Assembly (NCBI GenBank): GCA_946800325.1
Contig: OX326960.1
Span: 16,454,393 to 16,518,392 of the forward strand
Length of the DNA stretch: 64,000 nt
Source: Luzula sylvatica
Lineage: Eukaryota; Streptophyta; Magnoliopsida; Poales; Juncaceae
Reading direction: 5' to 3'
Positions within the stretch are counted from its first letter, which is position 1, and every line of letters starts with the position of its first letter. A program made the translations under genes and the position numbers. The notes under the pieces were generated by a model. That model worked only from the letters and a program-made list of their open reading frames with translations, searched no databases and had not been told where the DNA came from. Positions 1-12,459 of this stretch are shown here, piece after piece.

Positions 1-2350
1 ATAGATAAGTCAATCCCGAAATTGCATAAGATGCGATTCAAATTTGAATTGGAGATGCTCGGAGCATCCGAGGAATCCAGTGCATATAGATGCGTGGATG
101 TCCTTGTAATTCAAAGGCGGGATCGAAAGAAATAAATGTCTAAGGGTATTTTGGGAAAAATATTTTTCCACACATAATGTTCGGACAAGGAGTTGTCCAA
201 AATAATGACTCAAAGAACGGTGAAATCCGAGGAGGATTAAACCTAGAAGTTGATTGCTTCTTTTGGCGTTGCCGTCATGGCCATATAAACGAGATACGCG
301 TATCTAGATTCCATATGATGGATTACTAGAATCAATCGAATTAGATTCAATTGGTTAAATGCGATACTTATTTATTAGGCAAAGACGACAAAGTGCATCA
401 TTCTCCAAAGGTTGGAGAAAGATCCAACGAATTATTGGAAATTACATTTAAATGTAAATGTTCCAATAAGTTCCGAGGCAAGAGGAGGCTATCAGTATTT
501 TGTTATGTTTATGGACGATTAAAATAGATATGGTAATATCTATTTAATGCGGGCCGAAACAGAGACTTTTGAAAGGTTCAAAGAGTTTCAAAAACGAAAT
601 ACAAAATCAACTAGGCAAGAAAAACAAAGCTTTTCGATAGGATCGAGAAGGCAAGTATTTGAGCTACGCACTTCGATAGGATCGAGGAGACGATATTTGA
701 GTTATACGTATTCATGATCATTTATGATTGTGGAATCGTTTCACGATTACCTTCATTCGGAACATTAAGATGTATTCGAAAAGAGGAAATGAACACATGT
801 TGGACATGGTTCGATAAATGAAAAGTCAAACGGATCTCCCAAAAATATTTTGGGGATACGCCCTTGAGACAGCGGCACTAATGAATGGTGCATATAAGAT
901 ATGGACCATAAACCTTCTAATTGGTACAAAAGACGCCATATGAGATATGAATCGGAATAGTTCCGAAGTTGTCATTTGTAGAGATTTGAGGATGTGAGTA
1001 TATTTCGAAATTTGTTTCGATTAAACTCAATCCCAATTCTGAAAATTGTTCGTTTATCATATATCCTTAAGGAAACTAAAGGGTATTAGTTCTAACGTCC
1101 CAACGAAAATGAGATTTTTATGGCTCGAAGAGATGCCTTCTTGGAGGAGGACATAATGCGCACAACTTTGGAACTTGATGCCATTTATCTCTACGCGGGC
1201 TAGTGGCGAGATCTGAAAAATGAACATGGTACCGATAAAAGTTGACATGACTTCATCAAGAGTTTATGAACGCAAGTCGAACACACAAAGAAATTTTTCG
1301 TAGATCAAGTAGGCTATGTCATAAGCTAATAAATACGGATTTATCGTTGCCAATGATGATAGATCGAAATCATATGATGATTCGATATCCAACAATGATG
1401 CTATGAAAAGTAACGATTCCACATGACATGATGTCATGAAATCTGAGATTCGATCCGTGTAAATTGTCAAGTTTAGAACTTGATTTCATACTTTCCGGGT
1501 TAGACCCGTGAAATGTGAATGGGTTTTCAAAATGAGAACCGACACGGATAGGAATACGCATATAACAAAGCGAGGCTAGTAGCGAAAAGTTTCATGTATT
1601 TCATAGTCAGACTATGAAGAAACGTTTTCGCATGTTGCCATGCTTTCGCATTCTCGAAATTCTGCTGTCATGGTCGCGTATTATGAATACGTGATATGGC
1701 AAAATGGATGTCAAAAACCGAATTTCTTGACAGAAATGATTATGAAAGGATGTGTACTTGACACAACCTTACGGTTTTGCCGATTCATAAGAATCGAGAA
1801 TATGATATGCATGTTTTAACAATCCATATGATGGATTAGAGAAAGCTTCTCGGAATTGGAATATTCGTTTTAACGAAGTTATAAACTGTTATAACATTGT
1901 CGGAACGAATGGAAACTTTGTGTACACATGAAGGTTAGTGGGAGCCGCGTTATATTTCTTGTATCAACAAAGGATTTAGACGAGACCGCTTGTGAATTAA
2001 GCGTGAAGATCTATATGATAGATCTAAGAAGTTCCTCGTTCTATATTATCACATGTATATCGACATATCGTTGAAAATGGTTTTCAACATATAACTCCTT
2101 GGAGGAGTTAAATCGAAATGTCGAATGACAGAAATTTTCTAAGGCTCGATGTGAGACATCAAGTAGGGCGAAAATAATAATATGATGCTTTACATTTGAT
2201 GTGAGGATCTATTATATCTGTCATGATATATATGTGCCTATACATCGTGCACAAAGAGCGTCTAGTTCACCATCAATAAAATCCAAGGGAATCACATGAG
2301 TTTGAATGTAATGCGATTACATGAGACTAACTCTTGTGAATGTATAATGG

Positions 2351-2352
<2 letters not shown>

Positions 2353-2433
<81 letters not shown>
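2353..2433. repeat. (TA)n microsatellite inside copia A
   Basis: About 80 bp of uninterrupted TA dinucleotides. Copies B (near 20130) and C (near 41625) have only short TATATA runs at the matching place, so the tract expanded in this copy. Confidence 0.95.
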
Positions 2434-2437
<4 letters not shown>

Positions 2438-3059
2438 ATTGTTATGTATATTTAAACCCATCGGGATTTACATTGATAACGGTGAAGTTTATCCTTGAAT
2501 ACTTTGCGAAACAATTCAGGATTTTATTTTATCTATAATGGTGTGGAGGACGTGTTGGTTATAAAGAGTTATAACAACAACAGTTTCCAAATATTAAGCA
2601 CGTCCAAATATGTAGCACGACTTTCGATCACAAAGTGTGTACGTATTTTGCTTAAATGAAAACAAGGTCATGTGGAAAGGTTCCACACGAGTAACGATTC
2701 TATTCAGGGAGGCGAGTATATTGCGGTTATTAATCGTAAAAGGAAGCGGTATGGATCAAGGATACATGACCAAACTCGAGTAGTCACGAGTTATCGGATT
2801 TATGGTTGTGTATTGCGTGATACGCAGTAGTACAAGCCAAAAATGCCGAGGTCAAAACCACTTCTAGCCAATACTCAGAAAATTTCATTTGATCCATGAA
2901 ATTTTGTGAAAAGTTGTGATCATAGGTATTGGAAATGTTCCAAACCTGATGTTGATTAACACTAGCAGCAACATGTGGACCCGTTTACAAAACCGCTCTC
3001 TCTAGTCGCGCGTGACTGTCATGCGATGACTATGGGTATGAGATACCTAGAGGAGGAAG

Positions 3060-4228
3060 AAGAGAGTAGAGTGTAGTTATCTAATACGATATTCCTCGCA
3101 GGTTGTGGGTATGGAGATACCAATAGGTAAACGTTGTATCACCCAAATACTTAATCCATATGAATGCACCCCCTTTAAAAAAATTTGTTTACTTAATTTT
3201 TATGCATTCACCTTATATGAAAACTGTGTGCGGATTGTGTAATTTGATTACATGAACCCTGATTAGCTTGTGTGCACGCCGGCATAATTGAGGATTATGT
3301 GCAGCAAAACTGTCACACCTAAAGTTTCATTTCTATACATCCCTAGTCGCGGGTCAGTTTGCTTAAGAGAGAAGCATTTCTATTACAAGGGAATAGACTG
3401 AATGTGTACACTAGTACGTTAGCCGAGGAGATGATTATGTTTTGTTAACCATAGGACAAAGGTGTTTGTCGAATCGGCAACGTACATATATGCTAGGTGA
3501 CATATATTGGATATGACCGAAGCCGCGAGACCATGACATGGTTTAGTCATTATGGATGGACTCGCGACGAGTAGGGTATTAGGTTCTTCATACTTGAGGG
3601 GACCATTGATTGTGTTACGTGCGTAACACAATACTTTGATATGACCTTACGCTCACCGTAACAGGGAGCTAAAACGGTCATCATTGGGTATTGTTCGAAA
3701 CACGGAATTCAATGTGAGTCTCCAAGATAGGAATTGTTTATTCCGAAAGGAAGAGATATCTCTTTGGCCACTCGATGAATTGATTAACGAAAACTACGGC
3801 CGTAGTCAATGATATTAACGGTTAATATCGATTGAAATTGTTAAATCAGTTCGGAAACGAGGAATAAGTATAGTTAATCAAAATATAAGGATGACTACCA
3901 CCATGCCTTTTGATTAACGGATATCGTTAACAAGAGAACTAATAACCGCTATTCGAGATAGGCACAATGATCACAATCATTCTTCGTGTTAACATGGGTA
4001 GCCATGATGGAGTGACTAGATCCCGCTCATGTGCTTGTAGTGCTTTAGAAACAGCCTACTGCCATCGTTAACCGAACCTACATGGTCACACAACGAGTCG
4101 TACTAAGTCGGGCTTGATTATAAAATTGGCACATAAGATGTGCATAGCTTGGTATTTGATACACGAGCTATATTCTCTAAAGTTGTGCATATTGGATATG
4201 CATGAGTACCTTTTAGGTAGATCTGAAA
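3060..4228 (+). other. Non-coding 3' region of copia A
   Basis: No coding signal is seen. The stretch lies between the RNase H remnant and the polypurine tract. It matches, in reverse complement, the equivalent region of copia B (about 15927-17050). It is therefore element sequence, not host intergenic DNA. Confidence 0.7.
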
Positions 4229-4241
4229 TTGAGTGGGAGAC

Positions 4242-5407
4242 TGAAGGAAGTACAGTTTCGGATCAACCGCAAAAGTGTACACAAGGATAAATGAACGTAC
4301 GCATTCGTGGGCATAAATAATGTGTATATTAGATGCACATATGTATATTGGATATACATGGTTAAATTGATAAGAAACGGTTTTTATTAAGAAAACCAGA
4401 AAATTCAGTTTAAGCCGTTTTAGTAAAACTGGCATAACTTTCAGTAGGAAACTCCAATTTGAATGGTTCAAATTGGCTTAGATAGATAATGAGATTATCT
4501 AGAACTTTCACGTAGAAATAGTTTTCATTTGAACGACGTATCAGTGTCGTTTTAATGGAATACCGAAAGGGTGCGACCGTTTGACATACAGTTAGTAAAA
4601 CGTCCGTACCTTTCGCATCCGAACTCCAATTGGGCCAGATACAATTGGGTTGGAAATATAATAAGATTATCTAGAACTTTCGTGAATGTTCAAAGTCGGT
4701 TGGAACGATTTAATATTTTCGTTTCAACATAATACTGAAAGGGTGTCTGCAGTTTTCTGTCTGAAAATGTGTATATGAGATATACATACCTTTTGGCCCA
4801 TCCTTATCCTATGTGATATAAGTAGGATGTTTCTCTCTCTCTCTCTCTCTAGACCAGATCATTCAGACCAATCTATGGTATTATTCAGAATATTCCAGAA
4901 ATATAGAGAGACATCTTTCTAGAGAGCGAAATAGTGCAAAGAGAGAAAACCGAGAAAAGAGTTTTTCTCGGTGTAGAGAATCGATCTAATCAAGCAAGTT
5001 CGCCGGTGCAGCGTCTAGGCAGTTGCATCCGCGACCGACGAACTCCAACTCATGGTGGATACAAGTAGAGGAGCGACACTCGTGGCTCTCCGATTGTGAT
5101 CAAACGAAGGACCAAAACTGTTGGCTGTGGAAGAGTGTGGACGTGGGACGCACGAAAGACAACCGGAGGCATGTCAAGATGGTGGGAGACATGTGGTATG
5201 GGACGCATGGGCTAGTCACCAACGTGACACCGGAGAAGGAAAGGATACGAGCGATCAACCCGTCGTGCATGATCAATTTCACGCTGGTAATCGTCTATCC
5301 TTCTATTGCATCGTACCCTCGAAGTCATGGCGTGATCTTGGATTTTGGGTACCGGACCGGACCTTCATATCCGCTGCGCGGGCCCGGAGACGGGTGAATT
5401 CCCAACA
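4242..5407 (+). repeat. 3' LTR of copia A, with polypurine tract just upstream
   Basis: The LTR starts TGAAGGAAGTACAG and ends GAATTCCCAACA (1166 bp). A purine-rich tract, GAGTGGGAGAC, lies immediately upstream at 4231-4241, as expected for second-strand priming. The same start and end recur in copia I (inverted), and the same body recurs in the truncated LTR at 30165. A CT microsatellite at about 4831-4850 precedes the presumed R region. The base composition rises in GC towards the 3' end, where the CGCGCAGCGGATATGAAGG-type block shared by the whole family lies. Confidence 0.85.
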
Positions 5408-6186
5408 CTATGATCAATATGTCGTCCACATAAAGGCCAAGAAATACTACGCAGCTCCCACTAACCTTCTTATATACACAAGGTTCTTCTTCGTTCTTGA
5501 TAAAATCATACTCGCTTATGACTTCATCATAACGAATATTCCAACTCCGAGAAGCTTGTTTCAGTCCATAAATGGACCTTTTAAGCTTGCACACTTTCTT
5601 AGGATTCTTTGGATCGATAAAACCTTCGGGTTGTGTCATGTACACATCCTCCGATAAGTTTCCGTTAAGGAAAGCGGTTTTAACATCCATTTTCCATATC
5701 TCATACTCATAATATGCAGCTATGGCAAGGATAATCCTTATAGACTTAAGCATTGCTACCGGCGAAAACGTTTCATCATAGTCTACACCATGAATTTGCT
5801 TGAAAACTTTCGCAACTAGCCTTGCTTTGTAAGTATGCACTTTCCCATCCCTGTCGGTTTTCTTCTTGAAAACCCACTTACACCCGACGGGTTTAACCAA
5901 GGGCGGTGGATCAATCAAGTTCCAAACTTGATTATCATACATGGATTGGATCTCGGACTTCATGGCATCATGCCATTTGTCAGAATCTTCGCTCAACATA
6001 GCATCTTTGTAGGTTGTCGGCTCATCATCTATGAGTTCGACGTTGCCTTCATCAGTCACGATAAATCCATATCGTACTGGTTCTAGCCGAGTCCTACTAG
6101 ACCTACGAGGAGCACCTTGTGCTATTGGCTCGATATCCTCAACTATTGACGGATTCGGGTCAACATCCATCGGTTCAATGTTTATT
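5408..6186 (-). pseudogene. pol: reverse transcriptase fragment of copia I, truncated by insertion
   Basis: This continues gag-pol after the frameshift. It shows the N-terminal RVT_2 block (WHDAMKSEIQSMYDNQVW, GCKWVFKKK), FLNGNLSEDVYMTQPEGF and the catalytic YVDDILII. It ends three residues later where the copia A LTR begins, so the thumb region and RNase H are missing from this side. An ORF finder extends the frame to 5325, but the last ~27 residues are LTR sequence and not polymerase. Confidence 0.9.
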
Positions 6187-8394
6187 TCAGAATCTCGAAC
6201 CTCTTCGAGATCTATTTGGGTTCGAGTTTATAAAGTCCTCCTCGAAGAAGGTACCTCTTCGAGCTACGAAAATCTTGTTTTCCTCGGGATTGTAGAAATA
6301 ATATCCTTTAGTTTCCTTAGGATATCCTACGAATAAACATTTTTCAGATTTGGGTTCGAGTTTATCTGAAAACATTTTTCGGACGTAAATATCGCATCCC
6401 CAAATTCTGATAAAAGATAACACCGGAGGTTGTCCGGTCCATATCTCATATGGTGTCTTTTGAGCCGATTTAGAAGGTATGCGGTTTATTAGAAAAGCCG
6501 CTATCTCAAGGGCATATCCCCAAAATGATTTTGGGAGACTGGTTTGACTCATCATCGATCGAACCATGTTCAATAAGGTCCGATTCTTCCTCTCAGACAC
6601 GCCATTCCATTGAGGCGTTCCAGGTGGAGTCAATTGTGAAACGATTCCACAATCTTTGAGATGATCTTCAAACTCACAGCTCAAATACTCGCCTCCTCGA
6701 TCTGATCGAAGTGCTTTGATTGTCTTGCCTAGTTGATTTTGAACTTCATTATGAAATTCTTTGAACTTTTCAAAAGATTCAGATTTGTTATGCATTAAGT
6801 AAATATACCCATATCTACTATAATCATCCGTAAATGTTATGAAGTATCGATAACCTCTTGCCTCGGTACTCATTGGACCATATACATCAGAATGTATAAG
6901 TTCCAATAGTTCCTTGGACCTTTCTCCAACCTTGGAGAATGGTGCTTTTGTCATCTTCCCAAGTAAACAAGATTCACATTGTCCAAATGGATCAAATTCA
7001 AATGAATCCAAAAGTCCATCCTTATAGAGTTTTGAGATGCGCTTCTCGTTTATATGGCCAAGTCGACAATGCCAAAAGTAAGTCTTGTTATCAACTTTAG
7101 GTTTAATCCGATTTGTGTTTATATTATAGATTGATTTATCATTTGTGTAATTCATATCTAAAACGTAAAGACCATTTTCTAATAGAACATTTCCATAAAA
7201 TAAATTATCCTTACAAATAGAAAATTCATTATTCTTAATAATAAATTCATAACCATCATTAGCAAGTCTAGGCACACTAATGATGTTCTTACACAAACTT
7301 GGAACAAAATAACAATTATTAAGTTCTAAAATAAATCCACTCGGTAAAGTAAGATAAACATCTCCGACGGCCAACGCATCAACTTTTGCTCCATTCCCAA
7401 CTCGAAGATCCACTTCACCTCGTGTTAACTTCCATCTATTTTGAAGAACCTGCATATTTCGACAAATATGAGTTCCACAACCGGTATCTAATACCCAATT
7501 GTCCAAAATTGAAACGTTAACATCTATAATAGTCATACCTGCGGTTCCGGCTTCCAAAGCCTTCCCCTTGCTTTTCTTTACCTCCTCTAGGTAAATCTTG
7601 CAATTTCTCTTCCAATGCCCACTCTTTTTGCAATGGAAGCAGGTGACATCCTCGGATTTCTCCTTTCCTTTAGTCTTAGGTTTGGACAACAACTTGCCCG
7701 CACCGCCCTTGGACTTTTGTTTCTTACGAATCCCACCTTGAATCATGAGGACATCTCTTGCAACTCTTGCTTTGGGTCCCTCCGATGCCTTAAGCATCTC
7801 CGACTCAAAGTTCTTGAGCATCCCATGGAGCTCGGGAATCGTCTTGTTCATCGAATGCATGTGATAATTCGTCACAAAAGTTGAGAAAATTGGTGGCAAT
7901 GCACACAAGATCAAATCTTGTTGCATTATTGGTGACACCTTTTCTCCCAATTTCTCGAGACGATCAATCAATGCTTGTACCTTTAACACATGAGTGCTAA
8001 CCGAAGATCCGTTAGGCATCTTACAATTAACCAACTCCTTCAACGCATTGAACCTTTCAATCCGTTCTTGCTCTTGGAACATTTCCTTGAGCGTCGCGTT
8101 AATCTCATACGCATCCAAATCCTCGAATTGCTTATGCAAATTCGCGTCCATACATGCCAACATGAGGCATCTTACATCATTTAACTCCTTCTTAAGTTTG
8201 TCAAATGCCGCCTTTTCTTCGAGAGAAGCCTTATCATCGGGAATCACCATCTTTGTGTCTAACACGTGACTCTTGCACTCTTGCCTAAGAACAATTCTTA
8301 GGTTACGGTGCCAGTCAAGATAGTTCTTGCCAACTAGCTTCTCCCTCTCCAAGACCGATCTAATCGACATGGAGTTGGTGTTGCTTGAAGTCAT
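6187..8394 (-). pseudogene. gag-pol: gag-protease-integrase ORF of copia I (735 codons)
   Basis: The start is the ATG at 8394. A UBN2-type gag domain fills residues ~20-200, with LDWHRNLRIVLRQE near residue 26. A CCHC zinc knuckle, CFHCKKSGHWKRNC, lies at ~252-265. The protease active site is in VLDTGCGTHI near 301, DTG instead of the commoner DSG. A GAG-pre-integrase HHCC motif (WHCRLGHIN, CESCLLGKM) follows at ~440-490. The integrase core then shows HSDVYGP, SDRGGEY and the glutamate of NGVSERKNRTLL. The frame ends early at 6187 through a single-base shift near 6225; in the shifted frame the reading continues as EEVRDSEINIEP. It would have encoded the virus-like particle and processing and integration enzymes. 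Confidence 0.9.
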
Positions 8395-9718
8395 GATTTC
8401 TACAACGGAAAAATACTTTATAATGAGATTGATACTAACATGTACGAACTTATGCTATATGCTTATATGATGTGATATGAAATGTGTTACTTTTATCAAA
8501 TCAATAACCCTAGTATTGATTCGGGATTATAAATCCAATAACACTTCAAGACCCATAATTTATGATCCTCCCACAAGTGACTTTGGCCGACAAATGGGAT
8601 CTCATTATTTAGGTAGGATAAATCCAATCGCATCCAATGCGACTCTTGACCCTTTATAGGATTTCGGTATCAAACTATCATATATGATTCGAATTCCGTT
8701 TGTGCATCCTAACTATGCCCCGAACTCCAATCGGATTGGCTTGGACGGTTAAGTCACAACCGTGCTCACATATTGTTCAATTGAACTACAAATGCGCCCG
8801 ACTTTGGCCTGAACCCGCATTTGTCCTCAACTAACACTTGCCTCTCACATTGATAAATACAACATTACACACCCGACTTTGGCCTGAAACCGTGCAAAGT
8901 GTAAGACCAATCTCGGAGGTCGTGAACATGGAAGGCATTTTATGACTTAAATATTATGCAGGGATTTTAATGTCAATATAATCATATTATATCGAATTGT
9001 ACAAGTTATTATGATGATATATGTGAATTTACAAGCATAATTTAAACAAATTTCAAATTTGTATTCTACATACTAAACCAGCAAAATTTTAACATAGTTC
9101 GTTCGAACGAACCGCAATTTTCGTTCGAACTAACTCAAGTTTTGTTCTTTTCTGAAAAATTTCCAAAATTTCCAGAATAGGGTTTGTTCGAATGAATCTT
9201 AAATTCGTTCGAATGAACTAGTGGTTCGTTCGAATGAACTACATTAGTCCGTTCGAACGAATGATCACTAGGTTTGAACGAACCAAAACTTCATTTCACC
9301 AGAATTGGGTTCGTTCGAACGAATCTCGTATTCGTTCAAACACACTAATAATTACATGAATTCGTTCGAACGAACATCCAGTTTCGTTCGAACTAATCAT
9401 TAATTCATCAGTTTTTACTTCTACCCATTCGCGACTTTTTCATGTTCGTTCGAACGCAACTCACAGTTCGTTCGAACGAACCAAGTACTGAATCCACGAA
9501 TTTTAATCCTGATTTTGCTGATTTTGATCGTTTCTTAAACAATCGATCATGAAACTCTTTCATGATCCCTTCTAGATACTATTAATCATCTCATGATTAA
9601 TCTCTAGTAAGATTTTAACTTGTTTTAACATCGAAATTTAATAAAAATGCTAAATTCTATGCAAGAACACGAATAACACTTATTCGTATTCGATTCGATC
9701 AATGAATCGACAACGATT
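8395..9718 (-). other. Leader of copia I with clustered 16-bp palindromes
   Basis: This is the untranslated region between the primer site and gag. The gag-proximal part (8410-8940) is shared with copia D (10620-10882) and copia C (59140-59640). The middle part (9090-9482) has about ten copies of GTTCGTTCGAACGAAC or close variants; those at 9097-9112 and 9466-9481 are perfect. No long ORF is present. Confidence 0.75.
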
Positions 9719-9730
9719 GCTCTGATACCA
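9719..9730 (-). promoter_or_regulatory. Primer binding site of copia I (initiator tRNA-Met type)
   Basis: The minus strand reads TGGTATCAGAGC. This is the standard plant copia primer site complementary to the 3' end of initiator tRNA-Met, and it lies one base from the LTR end. It fixes the orientation of the element. Confidence 0.95.
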
Positions 9731-9731
9731 C

Positions 9732-10610
9732 TGTTGGGTATCGGCATCACTACCGAGCCCCGCGCAGCAGATTGAAGGGCCCGGTCCGATCCGATCCCGA
9801 GGACCACATCATCGTTTCAATGATACAAATCTAATTATGCAACTAATCCTATGAAATTAACTCTTAATTAATAGAGAATCATACCACGTGAAATTGATCA
9901 CGGAGAAGGGTTGATTCTTGTGTAGTTGCTCTTGTCCTCGCTTCGACTCTAGCGACACGCACGTCCCATGCCTGCGCGATTCGACACCTTGCTCGAAGCT
10001 CCAATTTGTCGTATACAACAAGAATTCCTCCGGTTTGGATCCGACCTTGCTTGTTCTTGCTCTCCTTGGATCACAATCCAAGATCTCAGTTGAGATCTCT
10101 CTACTCGTATCCACCTCGAGTTATTGTCTTCCGGTTATGCGTAAATCCTCCTAGAATATCTATGCTTAAACTTTCTTGAATCTAGAACTTGAAGAAACCC
10201 TTTCTCCCATTCTCTCTTTCTCTGGATTTCTTGAGGAAGAAGATGAAGTAATCAACTAGTTTATTTTCTTCCAGATCTGAGAATATATACCATTAATCTC
10301 AGATCAAGCCATTAATTATGGACAATCAATTCAGCAAAAACTGAAACATACATTTCGGAACATAGTTCTTTCGAACTCACTTTTGGGTTCGTTCGAACGA
10401 ACCAGCCACTGTTAATATGTTTCACATGTTCGTTCGAACTGAATCACTATTTAACAGAACTAACTATAGTGCGTTCGAACGCACTATAATAGTTCGTTCG
10501 AACGAACCATATCCTGGTTCCAGAATTCTCACAATCTCATTGTGAGTTCTATTCTTTGATCATCCTTATTTGTACTTTCTTCTAGTTGATCCAAAACTGT
10601 ATTTCCTTCA
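9732..10610 (-). repeat. 5' LTR of copia I (879 bp)
   Basis: On the minus strand the LTR starts TGAAGGAAATACAG and ends CCCAACA. It shares these termini with copia A's LTR. A TATA-like ATATATAC block lies at about 10283-10291 in the antisense sense of the plus strand. Palindromes at 10387-10402 and 10492-10507 match those in the leader. Another, GTGCGTTCGAACGCAC at 10469-10484, sits at the centre of a longer 24-bp perfect palindrome. Confidence 0.85.
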
Positions 10611-11274
10611 AATACTATTGGAGTTCGGGGCATAGACAGGATGCACAAACGGAACTGAGATTGTATATGATACGATCCATCACCGAAATCCTATAAAGGT
10701 TCAAGAGTCGCATTGGATGCGATGGGATATAATCCTACCTAAATATCGAGATACCACCCGTCTGCCAAAGCAACTTATGGGAGGATCGTGATATATGGGT
10801 CTTGGGTGTTATGGACTTGGAGTCCCGTATCGGTATGAGGGTTACCGATTCGATAAAATGACAATTTCATATAATCATCATACACTACAACATATCAGTC
10901 TTATTGGGACTGTCCGTCCCTAAAAAGACAGACATACGGGGACTGCCCGACCCAAAAAAACGTTAGGGTCGGTTTTTTGGGTTGGCCCGCCCCTAAAATT
11001 TGCATCGGCCCGTCCCAAACTAATTATACCGTCCCTAAATGTTTGTGTCAGCCCGTCCCTACCCTCCTGTACCGTCCCAAACTTGTAGGGACCGCCCGAC
11101 CCTAAAAGTTGTACCGTCCCTACCTGCTTAGTGTCAGCCCGCTCCTACCCTCCTGACCGACCCAAACATCAGGGACCACCCATCCCTAAGCTTTTGACCG
11201 ACCCAAATATCGACAGGGACCACCCGTCCCTAAGCTTCTGCCACAAACCTGACACACACCCCTTCTGTCTCTCT

Positions 11275-11519
11275 TTATCAGCTACCGCCCGTCACTTTTG
11301 TTGACCTATTTGCTACCGGCCGTCGCTGTTAATTATCTTTTTGCGTCGGCCAACCGTCGGTAATTAACTTTTTGCGCGGCCAATCGGAAATAATAAAAAT
11401 TCATTTACTTCGGCCCGTCGGTAAAGGGTTTAGGCTACGGCCCGACGGAAATACCGCCTCACCGATGGTTTTTCCCCTTTTACTTCGGCCCGTCGGTAAA
11501 ACTAAAATCTGTTGTAGTG
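11275..11519. mobile_element. End of a different CACTA family inside CACTA-2
   Basis: The stretch has repeated CGGCCCGTCGGTAAA and CCGACGG-type units unlike the host element's GGGACGG units. It ends TGTTGTAGTG at 11519, which is a CACTA terminus. No matching left end is visible, so this is a one-ended fragment. It may be a captured end or the relic of a nested insertion. Confidence 0.5.
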
Positions 11520-12459
11520 ACCCGTGACCCCCTTTCTCCCTTCTTTAATACTTTCTCTCCCTCTTGACAGCCTTTTTCCTCTCTTCTTTCCCCCCATTTC
11601 TTCCCAAAATTTAGACTTCTTTCCCCCCATTTTCTACTCTACAGCAGCGTTAGGAACTCGTTAAGAAGGTTCGAGAAGGTTGGATTTGTTTTTTTCATCA
11701 TCATTAGTCGTTTTCTTCTTTGTTTTAACTTTTTTTTGTTTAAAATTTCGCGAAGTAAACCCGTGAAGAGGCATGTCGTGAAGAATGAAGAAGCTGTTTT
11801 CTTCCCTCTCTCAAGCTTTTTCGAAGGTAAATTTTTGAACTTGATTTTATGAATTGTTTGTTTCCATTTTTCAGTTTGTAATTTAGGTTTCAAAATACCC
11901 GTGAAGAGGCGATTTTTTGACAGTTACTTGCCTGTTATTTTAATCCCTCTTTTTAATCTATTTTTTTCTGTTTGTATTTTCTAATTTTTCAATTTTAAAT
12001 CCCTGTTTTTTCAAATTTTTGGGTTGTTTTTTCTTCTGTATTTTAAGTCATTTTTTATTTTATTTTTTTCAAATTTGTGTATTTTTTTGTTGTTTTGTTT
12101 CAATTAGACGTCTCTTTGCTGTTTTTTTATTATTCATTTTTTAAAATTTATAATTAATTTTTATAACTTTTTTGTACTGTTTTTTCCTTTTTCTGAACTT
12201 TTTTTACTTAGTAGAAATGCCTCTTTGTTTTTTTTGTGAAATTTTCATTAACTTATTATTTGTACTGTTTTTTTTTTTATCTTTTTTCCTATTAGTTTTC
12301 AACTATTTTTTCTTTTCCTAACCTTTTTCTGTAAATTGTTTTACTTTATTCAACTCTTTGCTAATTTTTGTTCAATTCATTATTTCGAAATTTTACTTTT
12401 CTTAACTGTTTTTTTCTTTTTTTTTTCCCAAGTTTTTTCATTTTTTTTTGTATCATACA

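Larger units (their letters stand above)
1..5407 (+). mobile_element. Copia A: degenerate Ty1/copia element, 5' part outside the window
   Basis: The window opens inside the gag region of a plus-strand copia element. Remnants follow in order. A GAG-pre-integrase stretch lies near 235-330, where the HGHIN-like core is readable. Integrase, reverse transcriptase and RNase H traces run to about 3060. A non-coding tail reaches the 3' LTR at 4242. Every frame is broken by stops and indels. A ~38 bp tandem duplication at about 630-710 is also present in copia C but absent from the coding copies I and II. The right edge, CCCAACA at 5407, abuts reverse-transcriptase codons of copia I, so A sits inside I. 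The left TSD is outside the window. Confidence 0.85.
5408..10610 (-). mobile_element. Copia I: Ty1/copia element with nearly intact gag-pol, 3' end interrupted by copia A
   Basis: Read on the minus strand, the parts are the 5' LTR (10610-9732), a tRNA-Met primer site (9730-9719), a leader, gag-protease-integrase (8394-6187) and the first part of reverse transcriptase (6186-5408). The element is cut at 5408 by the LTR of copia A, so RNase H and the 3' LTR lie left of the window. At the right edge the sequence enters the leader of copia D, with AATAC as the probable target duplication on that side. Gag precedes protease and integrase precedes reverse transcriptase, the copia order. I did not assign a lineage. 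Confidence 0.88.

Noticed and set aside
2296..2538. Frame of 80 codons with a long (IY)n run
   Set aside because: It is translated (TA)n microsatellite inside degenerate copia A.
5023..5657. Plus-strand frames of 124 and 178 codons across the A/I junction
   Set aside because: They run from LTR into antisense reverse transcriptase; no motif and no splice logic.
9719..9730. tRNA gene suggested by the tRNA-complementary sequence
   Set aside because: Only the 3' complement of initiator tRNA-Met is present; it is a primer binding site, as at 57982 and 60214.
10883..11519. CACTA element bounded by 10883 and 11519
   Set aside because: The ATA duplication and the longer CACTACAACATA match pair 10883 with 14379; the end at 11519 has different subterminal repeats.
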